From NCBI GenBank assembly GCA_001735895.1, contig DS021198.1, forward strand, positions 875,363 to 912,556: 37,194 bases of DNA, read 5' to 3'. Below, piece after piece: positions 1 through 8,769 of the stretch. The translations under genes and the position numbers were made by a program. Every line of letters starts with the position of its first letter. The stretch's first letter is position 1. This stretch comes from Olavius algarvensis Gamma 3 endosymbiont. Lineage in GTDB: Bacteria > Pseudomonadota > Gammaproteobacteria > GCA-001735895. The notes under the pieces were generated by a model. That model did not search any database and was not told where the DNA came from. It was given only the letters and a program-made list of their open reading frames with translations.

Positions 1-1780
1 GTGCGCCCGCGTGACCACCGCTGCCGCCTAGCATTACGGTTTCTTCCATCTTCTGCGCCCGGTTCATGCGCGATTCGATATCACGGAAACCCTTGTTGTG
101 TTTGGCCATGTACTGGTAAACCGACGTGACCTTGTTGAACTGGCGTTTACGTTCGAAGTCGAGCGCCAGGTTGTACATCGCTTCGAGCACCTGCTCATCC
201 ACCGGACTGCATTTTCGAAACTTCTCAAATGCCATATCTAGTTGTCCCTGAGATTGAAACGCAATTCCCAGCATGCGATTACTTTCGGCTGACTCTTCAT
301 CCGATCTGGCTTTGCCGCGTTCGGTGACGAGGAAACGTTTGGTGGTAATCAACAGGTAACCAATGGCCAGTAAGGCTCCGGGTGTCATCAACTGAACCCA
401 CATCGTATAGTTCGTCATCATCACATAGTGCGTGGCTACGAGCGCGAGCACTAACACCAGAGTGACCACGAAGGCGACACCCGCCTTGAGGCGGGGCATG
501 AGCAGCATCAAATAAAGCATGGCCATCAGGAATGCGCCCATCTGCGCCCACAGGCCCCATTCGGGCGCCGTGAAAAAATCTTCGTTCAGAATACTCGACA
601 CCGAATGTGCCAGGGTTAACACCGGTTCCATCGCGGTATTAATTGGCGTGACCTGCGGGGTGCCGACGCCGGTCGCGGTTGATCCGATGAGCACGATTTT
701 GTCTTTGTATTTTTCGAGCGGAATTTTGCCGGTAATAACATCGAAGTAGGAATCGACCTGAAAGGCGGGAGCGCCGGCGTTATCCGAATAGTAAAAGGTG
801 TTCATCTGCAGAAAACTGTCGGTCTTGATTGTCAACGAACCCAGTTCGACGCTCTCCGCCAGATTAACTTTGATTTCGTTAACATCGAGGTTCAGACTCT
901 TGGCGGCAATTTGCAGTGAGATAGACGGGTAAAATCGGTCGTAGTATTGAAGTACCAGCGGTTCCCAGCGGACGCTGCCGTCAAAATCGGGTTTCGAATT
1001 CAAATGTCCAACCGCCGCGGCATGGATGCCCAGTTCGGGAATAGGCGGCAACGCGCCCACGGTTGAAAACGGGAACAAACCCTTGTTTTGCGCGGCCACC
1101 CGGTCGCGAATCTCGCTCAGTGAATTTTGCAACATATAATCCGGCAGTTCGGCGTCGGGATTGCCTCGGGGAATGCCTTCGATGAAGACTGCCGCCAGCA
1201 CAACGTTTTTCGAACGTTTGATACTCTCCGCAAGTATCGCATCCGAGTTCAGGGCCTGCTCGGCTTCGAACAGGCGCGACTTCAAGGTTTCGATATCCCG
1301 ACTCATGCGCGTATTAATACTGGACTGCAGGTAGAATTCGAGAATCTCTTTAACGGCTGGGCTATTACCCTCGAACTCCAGCATCGCCCCGAGGGCGTCG
1401 ATATCCGCGGGCACATCGTCAAAACTGGCGGTGGAAAAAAAGTCGATCAGATCGCGAATGTGATCCATCCCGGCTTGCCGTTGCGGATCCACGAAAAGCA
1501 CCGTTTGGCCAATGACCTTGACACCACCTTCGGTGAGTTTATCGATCAGGGCGGCGTGTAAATCACGCGGCCACGGCCAGCTTTCAAAATTGGCGATACT
1601 CTCATCGTCGATGGCGATGATCGCAATTTTGTCGGAAGGTTTGCGGTCGGTCGAGCGAACGCCCCAATCGTAGAAAGCGCGTTCGAGTCCATCAAATGAA
1701 CCTCCGAGTGTCAATACGACAACTACGATGGTAATTGTCAGCCCAGCGATCCAGTCGCTACTCCAAAAACGGGTTTTCAT
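1..1780 (-). CDS. CHASE2-domain transmembrane receptor with TPR-like region, C-terminus cut by the window edge
   Basis: Open without a stop from the ATG at 1778-1780 to the left edge, about 593 residues. A GGAG ribosome site lies 5 bases before the start. Residues about 8-24 form a membrane anchor. Residues about 40-380 look like a periplasmic CHASE2 sensor, with conserved-looking motifs such as IAIIAIDDESI near the start and KIVLIGSTATGVGTPQVTP near the end. Three hydrophobic segments follow (about 408-480), then a helical TPR-like part (about 490-575, including GIAFQSQGQLDMAFEKF). CHASE2 receptors with this tail usually continue into a serine/threonine kinase or an adenylate/guanylate cyclase. 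The Gly-rich linker at the edge reminds me of the kinase type, but the output domain is outside the window. Divergent from the GAF/HD-GYP gene. Family certain; effector unknown. Confidence 0.85.
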   Translation of the reverse strand, partial: MKTRFWSSDWIAGLTITIVVVVLTLGGSFDGLERAFYDWGVRSTDRKPSDKIAIIAIDDESIANFESWPWPRDLHAALIDKLTEGGVKVIGQTVLFVDPQRQAGMDHIRDLIDFFSTASFDDVPADIDALGAMLEFEGNSPAVKEILEFYLQSSINTRMSRDIETLKSRLFEAEQALNSDAILAESIKRSKNVVLAAVFIEGIPRGNPDAELPDYMLQNSLSEIRDRVAAQNKGLFPFSTVGALPPIPELGIHAAAVGHLNSKPDFDGSVRWEPLVLQYYDRFYPSISLQIAAKSLNLDVNEIKVNLAESVELGSLTIKTDSFLQMNTFYYSDNAGAPAFQVDSYFDVITGKIPLEKYKDKIVLIGSTATGVGTPQVTPINTAMEPVLTLAHSVSSILNEDFFTAPEWGLWAQMGAFLMAMLYLMLLMPRLKAGVAFVVTLVLVLALVATHYVMMTNYTMWVQLMTPGALLAIGYLLITTKRFLVTERGKARSDEESAESNRMLGIAFQSQGQLDMAFEKFRKCSPVDEQVLEAMYNLALDFERKRQFNKVTSVYQYMAKHNKGFRDIESRMNRAQKMEETVMLGGSGGHAGA

Positions 1781-2110
1781 ACCGTCTCCATAGTTAAAAT
1801 TATTATGAGCTGCCCCACGGATTGTTTGGGTTTCCTGCAAGGCATGCGACTGGATTAAACGGAAATCCGAATCGTATAATATTCAATAGTTTGCGCGAAT
1901 AGCATGAACTGGTTAACAGCTTAAAATCTCCCCGGCCCCTAAATTTATTGCGATGGTTTCAAACTATAGGATTGTATGCCTTGTTTTACCAGGGCTAAGC
2001 TCTAAAAAGTTGAGATAGAATAGCAATTTGAATTGCCGGATTTTTCACCTAGAATAGGCTCGATCCGCGCTTAATTATCCAGTCTCCCACTACGGGACAG
2101 GTACCATTAA
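1781..2110. other. Divergent intergenic region, 330 bp
   Basis: AT-rich spacer between the divergent CHASE2 and GAF/HD-GYP genes. No convincing reading frame or structured RNA was seen. It must hold promoters for both genes; the best candidate for the rightward gene is listed separately. A TATAAT at 1875-1880 lacks a good -35 partner. Confidence 0.6.
2028..2055 (+). promoter_or_regulatory. Candidate sigma70 promoter of the GAF/HD-GYP gene
   Basis: TTGAAT at 2028-2033 and TAGAAT at 2050-2055 are separated by 16 bases. Transcription would start near 2062, about 50 bases before the ATG at 2111. Pattern match by eye only. Confidence 0.45.
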
Positions 2111-3718
2111 ATGTCTGAATTGCTCGATAGAATCGATCGGCTTAACGAGATTGGGATAGCATTGTCCGCAGAAAGCGACACTCCGAAATTGCTCGAGCTG
2201 ATTATGATGGGCGCGAAATCCCTGACCCATGCCGACGGCGGATCGCTTTATTTCCTGCAGGAAGCTGTCCTCAGTTTCGAAATCATTTCCAACGATTCGC
2301 TCGATATTCAGATGGGCGGAACCTCGGGCAATGAGATTGTATTCCCTGATATTCCGTTGGTTGTTGACGGCAATGAAAACCATGGAAACGTCGTTACCCA
2401 TTGCGTGCTGTCCGGCCAGACGATAAACATAGCCGACGCCTATAACGAAGATGGGTTCGATTTTAGCGGTACGCGTAAATTTGACAGCAACACGGGATAC
2501 CGCACGCAGTCGATGCTGACTTTTCCGCTGAAGGATCATGAACAGGAAATCATCGGCGTACTGCAGCTGATAAACGCCCGCGATATCGAATCCGGTGAGG
2601 TCATCGCATTCAGTGCAATCGACCAGCAGCTGGCCGAATCGCTTGCTTCCCAGGCGGCGGTTGCCCTAACCCAGCGGCGTCTGATATCCGAACTTCAGGT
2701 TTTGTTCGAATCGTTTATTCGTATGATCGCATCGGCCATCGATGATAAATCGCCTTACACCGGCGGGCATTGCCGCCGTATTCCAGTGCTGACCATGTTG
2801 TTGGCCGAGGCTACGCATCAGACCGAAGTGGGCCCGCTTAAGTCGTTCAAAATTACCGACAAGGATCGCTACGAACTCGAAACCGCGGCCTGGTTGCATG
2901 ATTGCGGCAAGGTAGTAACGCCCGAATACGTCATGGATAAATCGACCAAGCTGGAAACTATTTACGACCGTATTCATGCTCTGGAAGCTCGTTTCGAGAT
3001 ATTACGCCGTGATGCCGAGATCGAATATCTGCGGGCGTGCATGAACGACGCCGAAGGGCGCTCCGAAGACGAGCTGAGCCGCGACTTTGAACAGCAGTGC
3101 CAGCGCTTGCAGCAAGATTTTGAATTTCTTGGTAAGGCCAACATCGGTGGCGAATTCATGCGCGACGAAGATATCGCACGAGTGCAGCGCTTAGCGCAAT
3201 TGCAATGGAGTGATGCCGCGGGTCAACACAGGCCGCTGTTGACCGATGACGAAGTGGTGAATCTCAGTATTCAACGCGGTACGCTGAATGACGCAGAGCG
3301 CAAGGTCATCAACAATCACATTGTTGCCACTATCAAGATGCTCGAATCGTTGCCGTTTCCGAAAAACCTGCAAAACGTACCCGAGTATGCCGGCGGTCAT
3401 CATGAAAAAATGGATGGCAGCGGGTATCCCCGCGGATTGCGTCGTGACGAAATGTCGGTGCAGGCGCGAATTATGGCAATCGCAGATATTTTTGAGGCCT
3501 TGACCGCTAGCGACCGTCCCTACAAGAAGGGCAAGAAGTTATCCGAGTGCTTGAAGATCATGGGATTTATGAAACAGGATGACCACATCGATCCGGATAT
3601 TTTCGACATATTTATCCGCGAGAGGGTCTATCTGGACTACGCCGAGGAATTTCTGGATCCCGAGCAGATCGACGAAATTGACGAGGCTCTGATACCCGGA
3701 TTTTCGGGCCGAGCCTAA
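2111..3718 (+). CDS. GAF-HD-GYP phosphodiesterase (putative c-di-GMP hydrolase)
   Basis: 535 residues, cytoplasmic, with no membrane segment. Residues about 10-190 form a GAF sensor domain (LTHADGGSLYF, LTFPLKDHEQEIIGVLQLIN). The metal-binding HD pair is H263-D264 in LHDCGK, and the GYP signature HHEKMDGSGYP is at 430-440. HD-GYP proteins linearise cyclic di-GMP, and both signature parts look intact. Unusual is the distance of about 165 residues between HD and GYP. It contains an extra charged, coiled-coil-like stretch (about 275-385) rich in Glu, Arg and Gln. The helix normally after HD seems to resume at LNDAERKVINNHI. The gene ends 19 bases from the convergent cNMP-binding/rhodanese gene. 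Domain calls are secure; catalytic activity and GAF ligand are inferred. Confidence 0.9.
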   Translation: MSELLDRIDRLNEIGIALSAESDTPKLLELIMMGAKSLTHADGGSLYFLQEAVLSFEIISNDSLDIQMGGTSGNEIVFPDIPLVVDGNENHGNVVTHCVLSGQTINIADAYNEDGFDFSGTRKFDSNTGYRTQSMLTFPLKDHEQEIIGVLQLINARDIESGEVIAFSAIDQQLAESLASQAAVALTQRRLISELQVLFESFIRMIASAIDDKSPYTGGHCRRIPVLTMLLAEATHQTEVGPLKSFKITDKDRYELETAAWLHDCGKVVTPEYVMDKSTKLETIYDRIHALEARFEILRRDAEIEYLRACMNDAEGRSEDELSRDFEQQCQRLQQDFEFLGKANIGGEFMRDEDIARVQRLAQLQWSDAAGQHRPLLTDDEVVNLSIQRGTLNDAERKVINNHIVATIKMLESLPFPKNLQNVPEYAGGHHEKMDGSGYPRGLRRDEMSVQARIMAIADIFEALTASDRPYKKGKKLSECLKIMGFMKQDDHIDPDIFDIFIRERVYLDYAEEFLDPEQIDEIDEALIPGFSGRA

Positions 3719-3737
3719 GCCGCCGGAGCGTTTCGAC

Positions 3738-4793
3738 TCAGCTGGTTTGAAGGTCGCCTGGTTCGGCGGTGTCGACGCCATCCTTTAATACATAGGTAGC
3801 GATATCTTTTTCGTTCAGCAGAAATGAAGCGGCTGAGCTGCGGCGACCGGTGTCGCAGTAAATGACATACTTCTTGTCTGTATCCAGCGAATTGGCCTTC
3901 ATGCGCAGAAATATCAACGGAATGTTGATGCTGCCCTTAATATGCTTGGCTTTGTATTCCGTCGGCAAACGCACATCGAACCAGACCGCGCCCCCATCAA
4001 CCAGCTTCTTGCCTTCGTCGTAGTCGACCCAATCAAGCAGGGGTTCGTTAAGTAGTGAGTTGAAGTCTTCCTTGTTCAGGCGCATCAGGTGACCATCGGT
4101 TAGCATCGTGATAGTCGCATTGCGCTTGCTGTCGGAAATCAACGCCTCTTCGCCAAAACTGTCGCCTACCGATAGCGTTGCCAGCTTGACGCCGTTTGGA
4201 TTGGCGGGCGTGGATCGGGTTACCAGGCAGCGGCCTTCTTTAATGATGTAAAAAAAGTCGCCTTCGTCGTCCTGCTCGATGACTTTTTCGCCGGGTCTGA
4301 AGCTCACCAATTCCATCCGCATGAACATGGCCTGGATGTTGGCCGGAGGGATGCGGTGGAAAGCCCGGGTTTGCAGGATTCGAGTCATCCAGTCGGTTTC
4401 TTCGTCTTCTTCGTCAACTGGTTCGACCGAGTAGCTGCCGGTCTGGTCCCAGGTGAGCATGATGTCGAGCATGTCGCTATTGATCTTGGTGACCACGGCC
4501 GCTGACTTTGCGCGGGCCGATACCGGCCGTGGAAATCCGTGGCCGATAGGTTGCAAACCATCCGGTGATCCGGCCTTTATCACCTTAACCACCTTTTTGT
4601 CCTGCACCAGTTCCAATTCCCCCTGGAGCAGGTAAACGTGTGTTTTCTCCGCATCCCCTTTCTTGAAAATATAGTGACCTTGCTGGACTGGCGTAGCGGT
4701 AATTTTTTTGATTAATTCTTGAGCGTTTTCAGGATTCAAAGAATTGATCGGTGAAAAAGACTTTATCTGTTTGGGGTCGATTTCAAGGCTCAT
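3738..4793 (-). CDS. Tandem cyclic-nucleotide-binding domains fused to a rhodanese domain
   Basis: 351 residues, predicted cytoplasmic. The first cNMP-like domain (about 15-115) is degenerate. The second (about 145-250) is more typical, with FRPGEKVIEQDDEGDFFYIIKEGRC and the phosphate-cassette-like VGDSFGEEALISDSKRNATI. Residues about 255-350 form a rhodanese domain with putative active cysteine C313 in the loop CDTGRRS. There is no helix-turn-helix, so this is not a Crp-type transcription factor. A plausible role is a sulfurtransferase or a persulfide or phosphate-binding module gated by cAMP, cGMP or another ligand, but no substrate can be assigned. Convergent with the HD-GYP gene and 119 bases downstream of mltD on the same strand, so possibly co-transcribed with mltD. 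Confidence 0.88.
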   Translation of the reverse strand: MSLEIDPKQIKSFSPINSLNPENAQELIKKITATPVQQGHYIFKKGDAEKTHVYLLQGELELVQDKKVVKVIKAGSPDGLQPIGHGFPRPVSARAKSAAVVTKINSDMLDIMLTWDQTGSYSVEPVDEEDEETDWMTRILQTRAFHRIPPANIQAMFMRMELVSFRPGEKVIEQDDEGDFFYIIKEGRCLVTRSTPANPNGVKLATLSVGDSFGEEALISDSKRNATITMLTDGHLMRLNKEDFNSLLNEPLLDWVDYDEGKKLVDGGAVWFDVRLPTEYKAKHIKGSINIPLIFLRMKANSLDTDKKYVIYCDTGRRSSAASFLLNEKDIATYVLKDGVDTAEPGDLQTS

Positions 4794-4912
4794 ATCTTAT
4801 TCAGGAATCCTTTTCAGGTCGCATAATTAAACGGCTATTTTGGCGCTTGGTACCCGATAAAGCAACTCCTGCGACCAAATAACCTGAAGCCCTGATAACG
4901 GTCTTTTTTGCA

Positions 4913-6727
4913 TTATCCCGACTGGCTGGTTATATCCACGTAGAGCTTGAGTTTTTGGCCGGGTTGCAGATATTTGCCGACGCGATTCCAGCGCTTTATA
5001 TCGGCAACTCTGATATTGAAACGGTCTGCGATGCGGTGCAGCGAATCGCCTTTGCGGACCGTGTAGCGCAACGCATGCAGTGCATTACTGGGGCGTGTCT
5101 GATTAATGCTGACTGTCTGTGAGCGTTTGCCCTTGGTCCACACCACCAGCTTCTGGCCAACGCGCAGCGTGTCGATAGGCGCCATTGCGTTCCATTTGGC
5201 CAAAGCCCGGGTCGTGACGCCGTATCTTTTGGAGATACTCCACAGGCTTTGCCCGCTACGTACGATGTGAAATTGCTTGCTGCCCGAGCGATTGGTATTT
5301 TGTATGCTCGCGATGCGCGAATTCGCACTCAGCGTGTATGTTTTCAAAGACTTGGTTGCTGTCGGGATCATCAGGTACTTGCCGGCGCGAATATTGGTCC
5401 CGCGAATTTTATTGACTTGTTTGATCAGCGTAACCGAGCTGCGATACTTGCGTGAGATTTCACTCAGCGTCTCACCGGTTTTTATTTTATGCCGCACCCA
5501 GTTGACGCGTTTGCCGGGAGGAACCTTCGCGACTTCGAGTCTGAAGCGATCCGCTTTGCCGCGCGGCAGTAATAGCCGATGCGGGCCCTTGGGTGCTGTC
5601 GCCCAGCGATTGAAGGCGGGATTCAGTTGATAAAGCTGATTAATCGATATGTCGGCCAGATCGGCGGCCAAAGCAAGATCAATCTGTCCATCCAGTTCGA
5701 CAATTTCGTAACTGACTTCATTATTAACCGGTACCAGATCCAGCTGGTATTTGTGCGGATTGGCGAATAATTCTCTGAGGGCGAACATCTTTGGTACGTA
5801 ATCCCGGGTTTCCTTGCGTATCCGGGTCAGGTGCCAGAAATCCGTGGCGCGTTTACGTTTTTTGTTGTACCGCACGGCACTGCGGATTTTGCCCGGCCCG
5901 GCATTGTACGCCGCCAGCGCGAGTTCCCAGTCACCGTTAAACTGGCGCGCGAGACTGTCCAGGTAATTGATCGCGGCGCGGGTTGATTCGATGATGTCGC
6001 GACGCCCATCGTACCACCAGTTTTGCTTGAGTCCGAGGAAGCGGCCCGTGGATGGAATAATTTGCCACATTCCGGAGGCGCGGCCGTGAGAATAGGCGAA
6101 GGCCTGATAGGCAGATTCAACAATCGGCAGCAGCGCCAGTTCGGTCGGCAGGTTGCGCTGTTCCAGTTCGTCGAGCACGAACGGAAGTATTGGCCGCGCA
6201 CGTTCCATGACGCGTTGCAGGTAGCCGGGATGATCGAGGAACCATTTGAGCTGGGCCCTCACCCGGCGGTTGTCGACTGCAACCAGTTGTATACCGCTTT
6301 GCAGCCGAAACCAGGCGTTATGTTTTCTGCGGGTTGCCTGCAATGAAGCCTCGATAGCGGCGACCACTTCTGATTCGTCCAGCTGTTGTTGCCGCAAGAT
6401 CATTTCAGCCTGCTCAGCTTCAAACTCGATATTCAGCGCCAGCCTAGCCATCGATTCGATTGCAGCAGATCCGGCGGCATCATGGTTCGCAGTCGCGAGT
6501 TGCCCCTGCGCTGCGGCGGCCTCCGAAAAATCATCGAACGATTGAGCTTGAGCGGCGCCGACATCGGATTCCAGATCCAGGGTCACCGGTAGGTCGAGCG
6601 CGACAGTCGCCGGGTCTGCGCTACCGGATACATTACCCAGGTTGGCACAGCCCGGCAGCGTGAGCGCCAGCAATGACGCGGCAAGTACTTTCCAGGCCCC
6701 GTGGCGGGGCATTTGTTTGAGAAACAT
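4913..6727 (-). CDS. mltD: Membrane-bound lytic murein transglycosylase D
   Basis: 604 residues. It begins with a lipoprotein signal peptide whose lipobox is LPGC, with the lipidated cysteine at residue 27. The family 1 SLT domain (about 185-310) carries the catalytic glutamate near 204 in PIVESAY, followed by SGMWQIIPSTGR and ALAAYNAGPGKI. Three LysM repeats follow at about 411-455, 486-530 and 553-598 (start motifs TGETLSEIS, SGQSLWSIS and KGDSLHRIA). MltD cleaves the glycan strands of peptidoglycan with formation of 1,6-anhydro-muropeptides, and LysM binds the glycan. Divergent from the YafS-like gene with 63 bases between, as in the mltD neighbourhood of Enterobacteria but without gloB. 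No clear ribosome site precedes either the chosen ATG or the in-frame ATG at codon 6. Confidence 0.95.
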   Translation of the reverse strand: MFLKQMPRHGAWKVLAASLLALTLPGCANLGNVSGSADPATVALDLPVTLDLESDVGAAQAQSFDDFSEAAAAQGQLATANHDAAGSAAIESMARLALNIEFEAEQAEMILRQQQLDESEVVAAIEASLQATRRKHNAWFRLQSGIQLVAVDNRRVRAQLKWFLDHPGYLQRVMERARPILPFVLDELEQRNLPTELALLPIVESAYQAFAYSHGRASGMWQIIPSTGRFLGLKQNWWYDGRRDIIESTRAAINYLDSLARQFNGDWELALAAYNAGPGKIRSAVRYNKKRKRATDFWHLTRIRKETRDYVPKMFALRELFANPHKYQLDLVPVNNEVSYEIVELDGQIDLALAADLADISINQLYQLNPAFNRWATAPKGPHRLLLPRGKADRFRLEVAKVPPGKRVNWVRHKIKTGETLSEISRKYRSSVTLIKQVNKIRGTNIRAGKYLMIPTATKSLKTYTLSANSRIASIQNTNRSGSKQFHIVRSGQSLWSISKRYGVTTRALAKWNAMAPIDTLRVGQKLVVWTKGKRSQTVSINQTRPSNALHALRYTVRKGDSLHRIADRFNIRVADIKRWNRVGKYLQPGQKLKLYVDITSQSG

Positions 6728-6762
6728 TAGTATCGATCGGCCTTAATGGCTAGAATAGTTTA

Positions 6763-6790
6763 ATTGTAACCCCGTATTTGAAACTTTCAA
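6763..6790 (-). promoter_or_regulatory. Candidate sigma70 promoter of mltD
   Basis: On the minus strand TTGAAA (6785-6790) and TACAAT (6763-6768) are 16 bases apart. The inferred start is near 6756, about 30 bases before the mltD ATG. The -35 hexamer ends right at the start codon of the divergent methyltransferase gene. Confidence 0.45.
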
Positions 6791-7555
6791 ATGAGACTTT
6801 GGAAACAAACTACTGAAAGCAAAGGATTTGCCAGTATCGATGACTGGTATCTCGGTGAATCAGGCCAATTTCTGCTCGATGAACTGGAACAGAGAATCAG
6901 TCCCATACTAGCGACTACATTTGGTTATTATTCGTTGCAGATCGGCTGTCCGGGCATTGCACAGCGCCTGCAGGAAAGCTGCCGCGTCAAACACCAATTC
7001 ACGCTCGATGACCTGCGGCTCCCGGCCAAGATACATGCCAACCCATCAATGCTACCAATTGCCTCCGACAGCGTTGATCTGGTAATTTTGATGCATCATC
7101 TTTCCAATACCGGCGAACCGCACGCGGTGTTGCGGGAGGCATTCCGTATACTCATCCCCGAAGGCAAGCTGGTGATTATCGACTTCAATCCGACCTCGCT
7201 TTGGGGCTTGCGTAATTTCTTTCAATCCTGGTTGGAAAAGGTTCCCTTCAACGGACATTTTTATACCGCTCGGCGCATCGATGACTGGATGCGCTTGCTT
7301 GGATTCGATCAGCACCGTTTCTACCGCGTCGGCTATATGCCGCCGATCCAAAAACCATCGATTACGCGCCACTTGAACTGGCTGGAAAAGGGCACCCGCA
7401 ACTGGTTGCCGGTACTGGGGGCGCTCAATTTACTGGTATACAGTAAGAATATATCGCCCCTGACCCCGGTGCGGCATCGCTGGGTGACGCGCAAAATACT
7501 ACCCGGCAAAATCGCCCGGCCCAGTGTTGGCCGCGGCATGAAGTATGATCCCTAG
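6791..7555 (+). CDS. YafS-like class I SAM-dependent methyltransferase
   Basis: 254 residues. The fold is suggested by LQIGCPGIAQRL near residue 55 (a degenerate glycine-rich SAM motif I), SVDLVILMHHLSNTGEPHAVLREAFRILIPEGKLVIIDFNPTSLWGLRN (about 93-145, given here as widely separated family motifs: the acidic DLV strand, the post-motif helix and the EGKLVIID strand). The gene sits between mltD and rnhA, the position of yafS in Escherichia coli, which supports that family. The substrate of YafS-type methyltransferases is not established to my knowledge. Eight bases separate it from rnhA, so the two are likely co-transcribed. The C-terminal 60 residues are basic. Confidence 0.82.
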   Translation: MRLWKQTTESKGFASIDDWYLGESGQFLLDELEQRISPILATTFGYYSLQIGCPGIAQRLQESCRVKHQFTLDDLRLPAKIHANPSMLPIASDSVDLVILMHHLSNTGEPHAVLREAFRILIPEGKLVIIDFNPTSLWGLRNFFQSWLEKVPFNGHFYTARRIDDWMRLLGFDQHRFYRVGYMPPIQKPSITRHLNWLEKGTRNWLPVLGALNLLVYSKNISPLTPVRHRWVTRKILPGKIARPSVGRGMKYDP

Positions 7556-7562
7556 ATACTGA

Positions 7563-8006
7563 ATGAATACTAAAGTCGTCATGTATACCGACGGGGCCTG
7601 TCGCGGTAATCCGGGACCGGGTGGCTGGGGCGTCGTATTAAATTATCAGGGCAAGCGCAAAACGCTGCGCGGTTATGCCGCCGATACCACCAATAATCGC
7701 ATGGAGTTAACCGCGGTGATCGAAGGTTTGCGCGCGCTAAACCGCGCCTGCATGATCGAAATAAACACCGATTCCAAATATGTCATGCAGGGTATAAACG
7801 AGTGGATCGCTAACTGGAAACGCAATGGCTGGAAAACGGCGGCACGCAAACCGGTAAAAAATTTCGACCTTTGGCGCCAGCTGGACGAGGAAGTGACGAG
7901 CCATGATATCCACTGGAAATGGGTTAAGGGTCATTCCGGTGTCGAAGGCAATGAGCTTGCCGATCAGTTGGCGAACGAAGCGATCGACGCGGAGACCTCG
8001 GCATGA
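7563..8006 (+). CDS. rnhA: Ribonuclease HI
   Basis: 147 residues, close to the Escherichia coli protein in length. Catalytic residues fall at the same numbers as in E. coli: D10 ([16 protein letters not shown]), E48 ([10 protein letters not shown]), D70 (INTDSKYV), H124 (KGHSG) and D134 (NELADQLAN). It degrades the RNA strand of RNA-DNA hybrids, removing R-loops and primer remnants. Its stop overlaps the dnaQ start by four bases (ATGA), so translation is probably coupled. In E. coli the two genes are divergent; here they run together. Confidence 0.98.
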   Translation: MNTKVVMYTDGACRGNPGPGGWGVVLNYQGKRKTLRGYAADTTNNRMELTAVIEGLRALNRACMIEINTDSKYVMQGINEWIANWKRNGWKTAARKPVKNFDLWRQLDEEVTSHDIHWKWVKGHSGVEGNELADQLANEAIDAETSA

Positions 8007-8701
8007 GGCAAATCGTATTGGACACGGAGACTACCGGGCTTGAGGTTAGCCTGGGGCATCGCATCATCGAAATCGGCTGCATCGAGCTGATTAACCGCCG
8101 AGTCACCGGGAATCATTGGCATTACTATGTGAATCCCGAGCGGGAAATCGACAGCGGGGCCTTCGAAGTGCATGGAATCAGCAATGAATTTCTGCAGGAC
8201 AAACCAGGCTTCGCGGAACTGGCCGACGATTTTCTGAGCTATGTCGGCGGCGCGGAACTGGTGATTCACAATGCGGCCTTCGATGTCGGTTTTCTCGACA
8301 ACGAACTGGCCTTGCTGCAGCCGGCGGCGGCGGCGCTGCGGGAATGCTGTACAGTTCTCGATACGCTGCATTTGGCGCGCCAAAAGCATCCCGGACAAAG
8401 GAATAACCTCGATGCGCTATGCAAGCGCTACGATATTGATAATAGTCACCGCAGTTTGCACGGCGCGCTGCTCGACGCGCGCATACTCGCCGACGTTTAC
8501 CTGGCGATGACCGGGGGCCAGACCAGTCTCGGGCTGGATGCCGAGCAGGGCGGTTCGGCTAATCACGAGCAGGTCGAGCCGCGGCGCATCGAATCCGGCC
8601 AGCCGCTGCCGCTATGGCAGGCCGACAACAGCGCACAGCAGGCAAACCGCGAATACATCGAATTCTTAGCCACCCAGCACGACGATCCCGCCTGGAAGTA
8701 G
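8003..8701 (+). CDS. dnaQ: DNA polymerase III epsilon subunit (3'-5' proofreading exonuclease)
   Basis: 232 residues, a DEDDh exonuclease. Metal ligands and catalytic residues are visible: D7 and E9 ([10 protein letters not shown]), D94 (HNAAFDVGF), H153 and D158 ([15 protein letters not shown]). The C-terminal part after about 185 is the flexible segment that in the family contacts the alpha subunit. Epsilon removes mispaired bases during replication as part of the polymerase III core. It overlaps rnhA by four bases and is followed at once by a perfect hairpin that separates it from the convergent GntR gene. Confidence 0.97.
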   Translation: MRQIVLDTETTGLEVSLGHRIIEIGCIELINRRVTGNHWHYYVNPEREIDSGAFEVHGISNEFLQDKPGFAELADDFLSYVGGAELVIHNAAFDVGFLDNELALLQPAAAALRECCTVLDTLHLARQKHPGQRNNLDALCKRYDIDNSHRSLHGALLDARILADVYLAMTGGQTSLGLDAEQGGSANHEQVEPRRIESGQPLPLWQADNSAQQANREYIEFLATQHDDPAWK

Positions 8702-8706
8702 GATCA

Positions 8707-8739
8707 TTAACCCGGCGACATATATCGTCGCCGGGTTAA
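8707..8739. terminator. Bidirectional terminator hairpin between dnaQ and the GntR gene
   Basis: A perfect 13-bp stem, TTAACCCGGCGAC (8707-8719) paired with its complement at 8727-8739, encloses a 7-base loop. T-rich sequence follows on the plus strand near 8755-8761 but is not directly adjacent. The position between two convergent genes supports a terminator. Confidence 0.75.
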
Positions 8740-8769
8740 TAGCATTTAATACCGTCTTTTTCGCCCGGG

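Noticed and set aside
1127-1561. 144-residue plus-strand frame opposite the CHASE2 gene
   Set aside because: Shadow of the long minus-strand coding frame, which has clear family motifs.
1875-1880. Perfect TATAAT in the first intergenic region
   Set aside because: No acceptable -35 at 16-18 bases; kept only as a remark.
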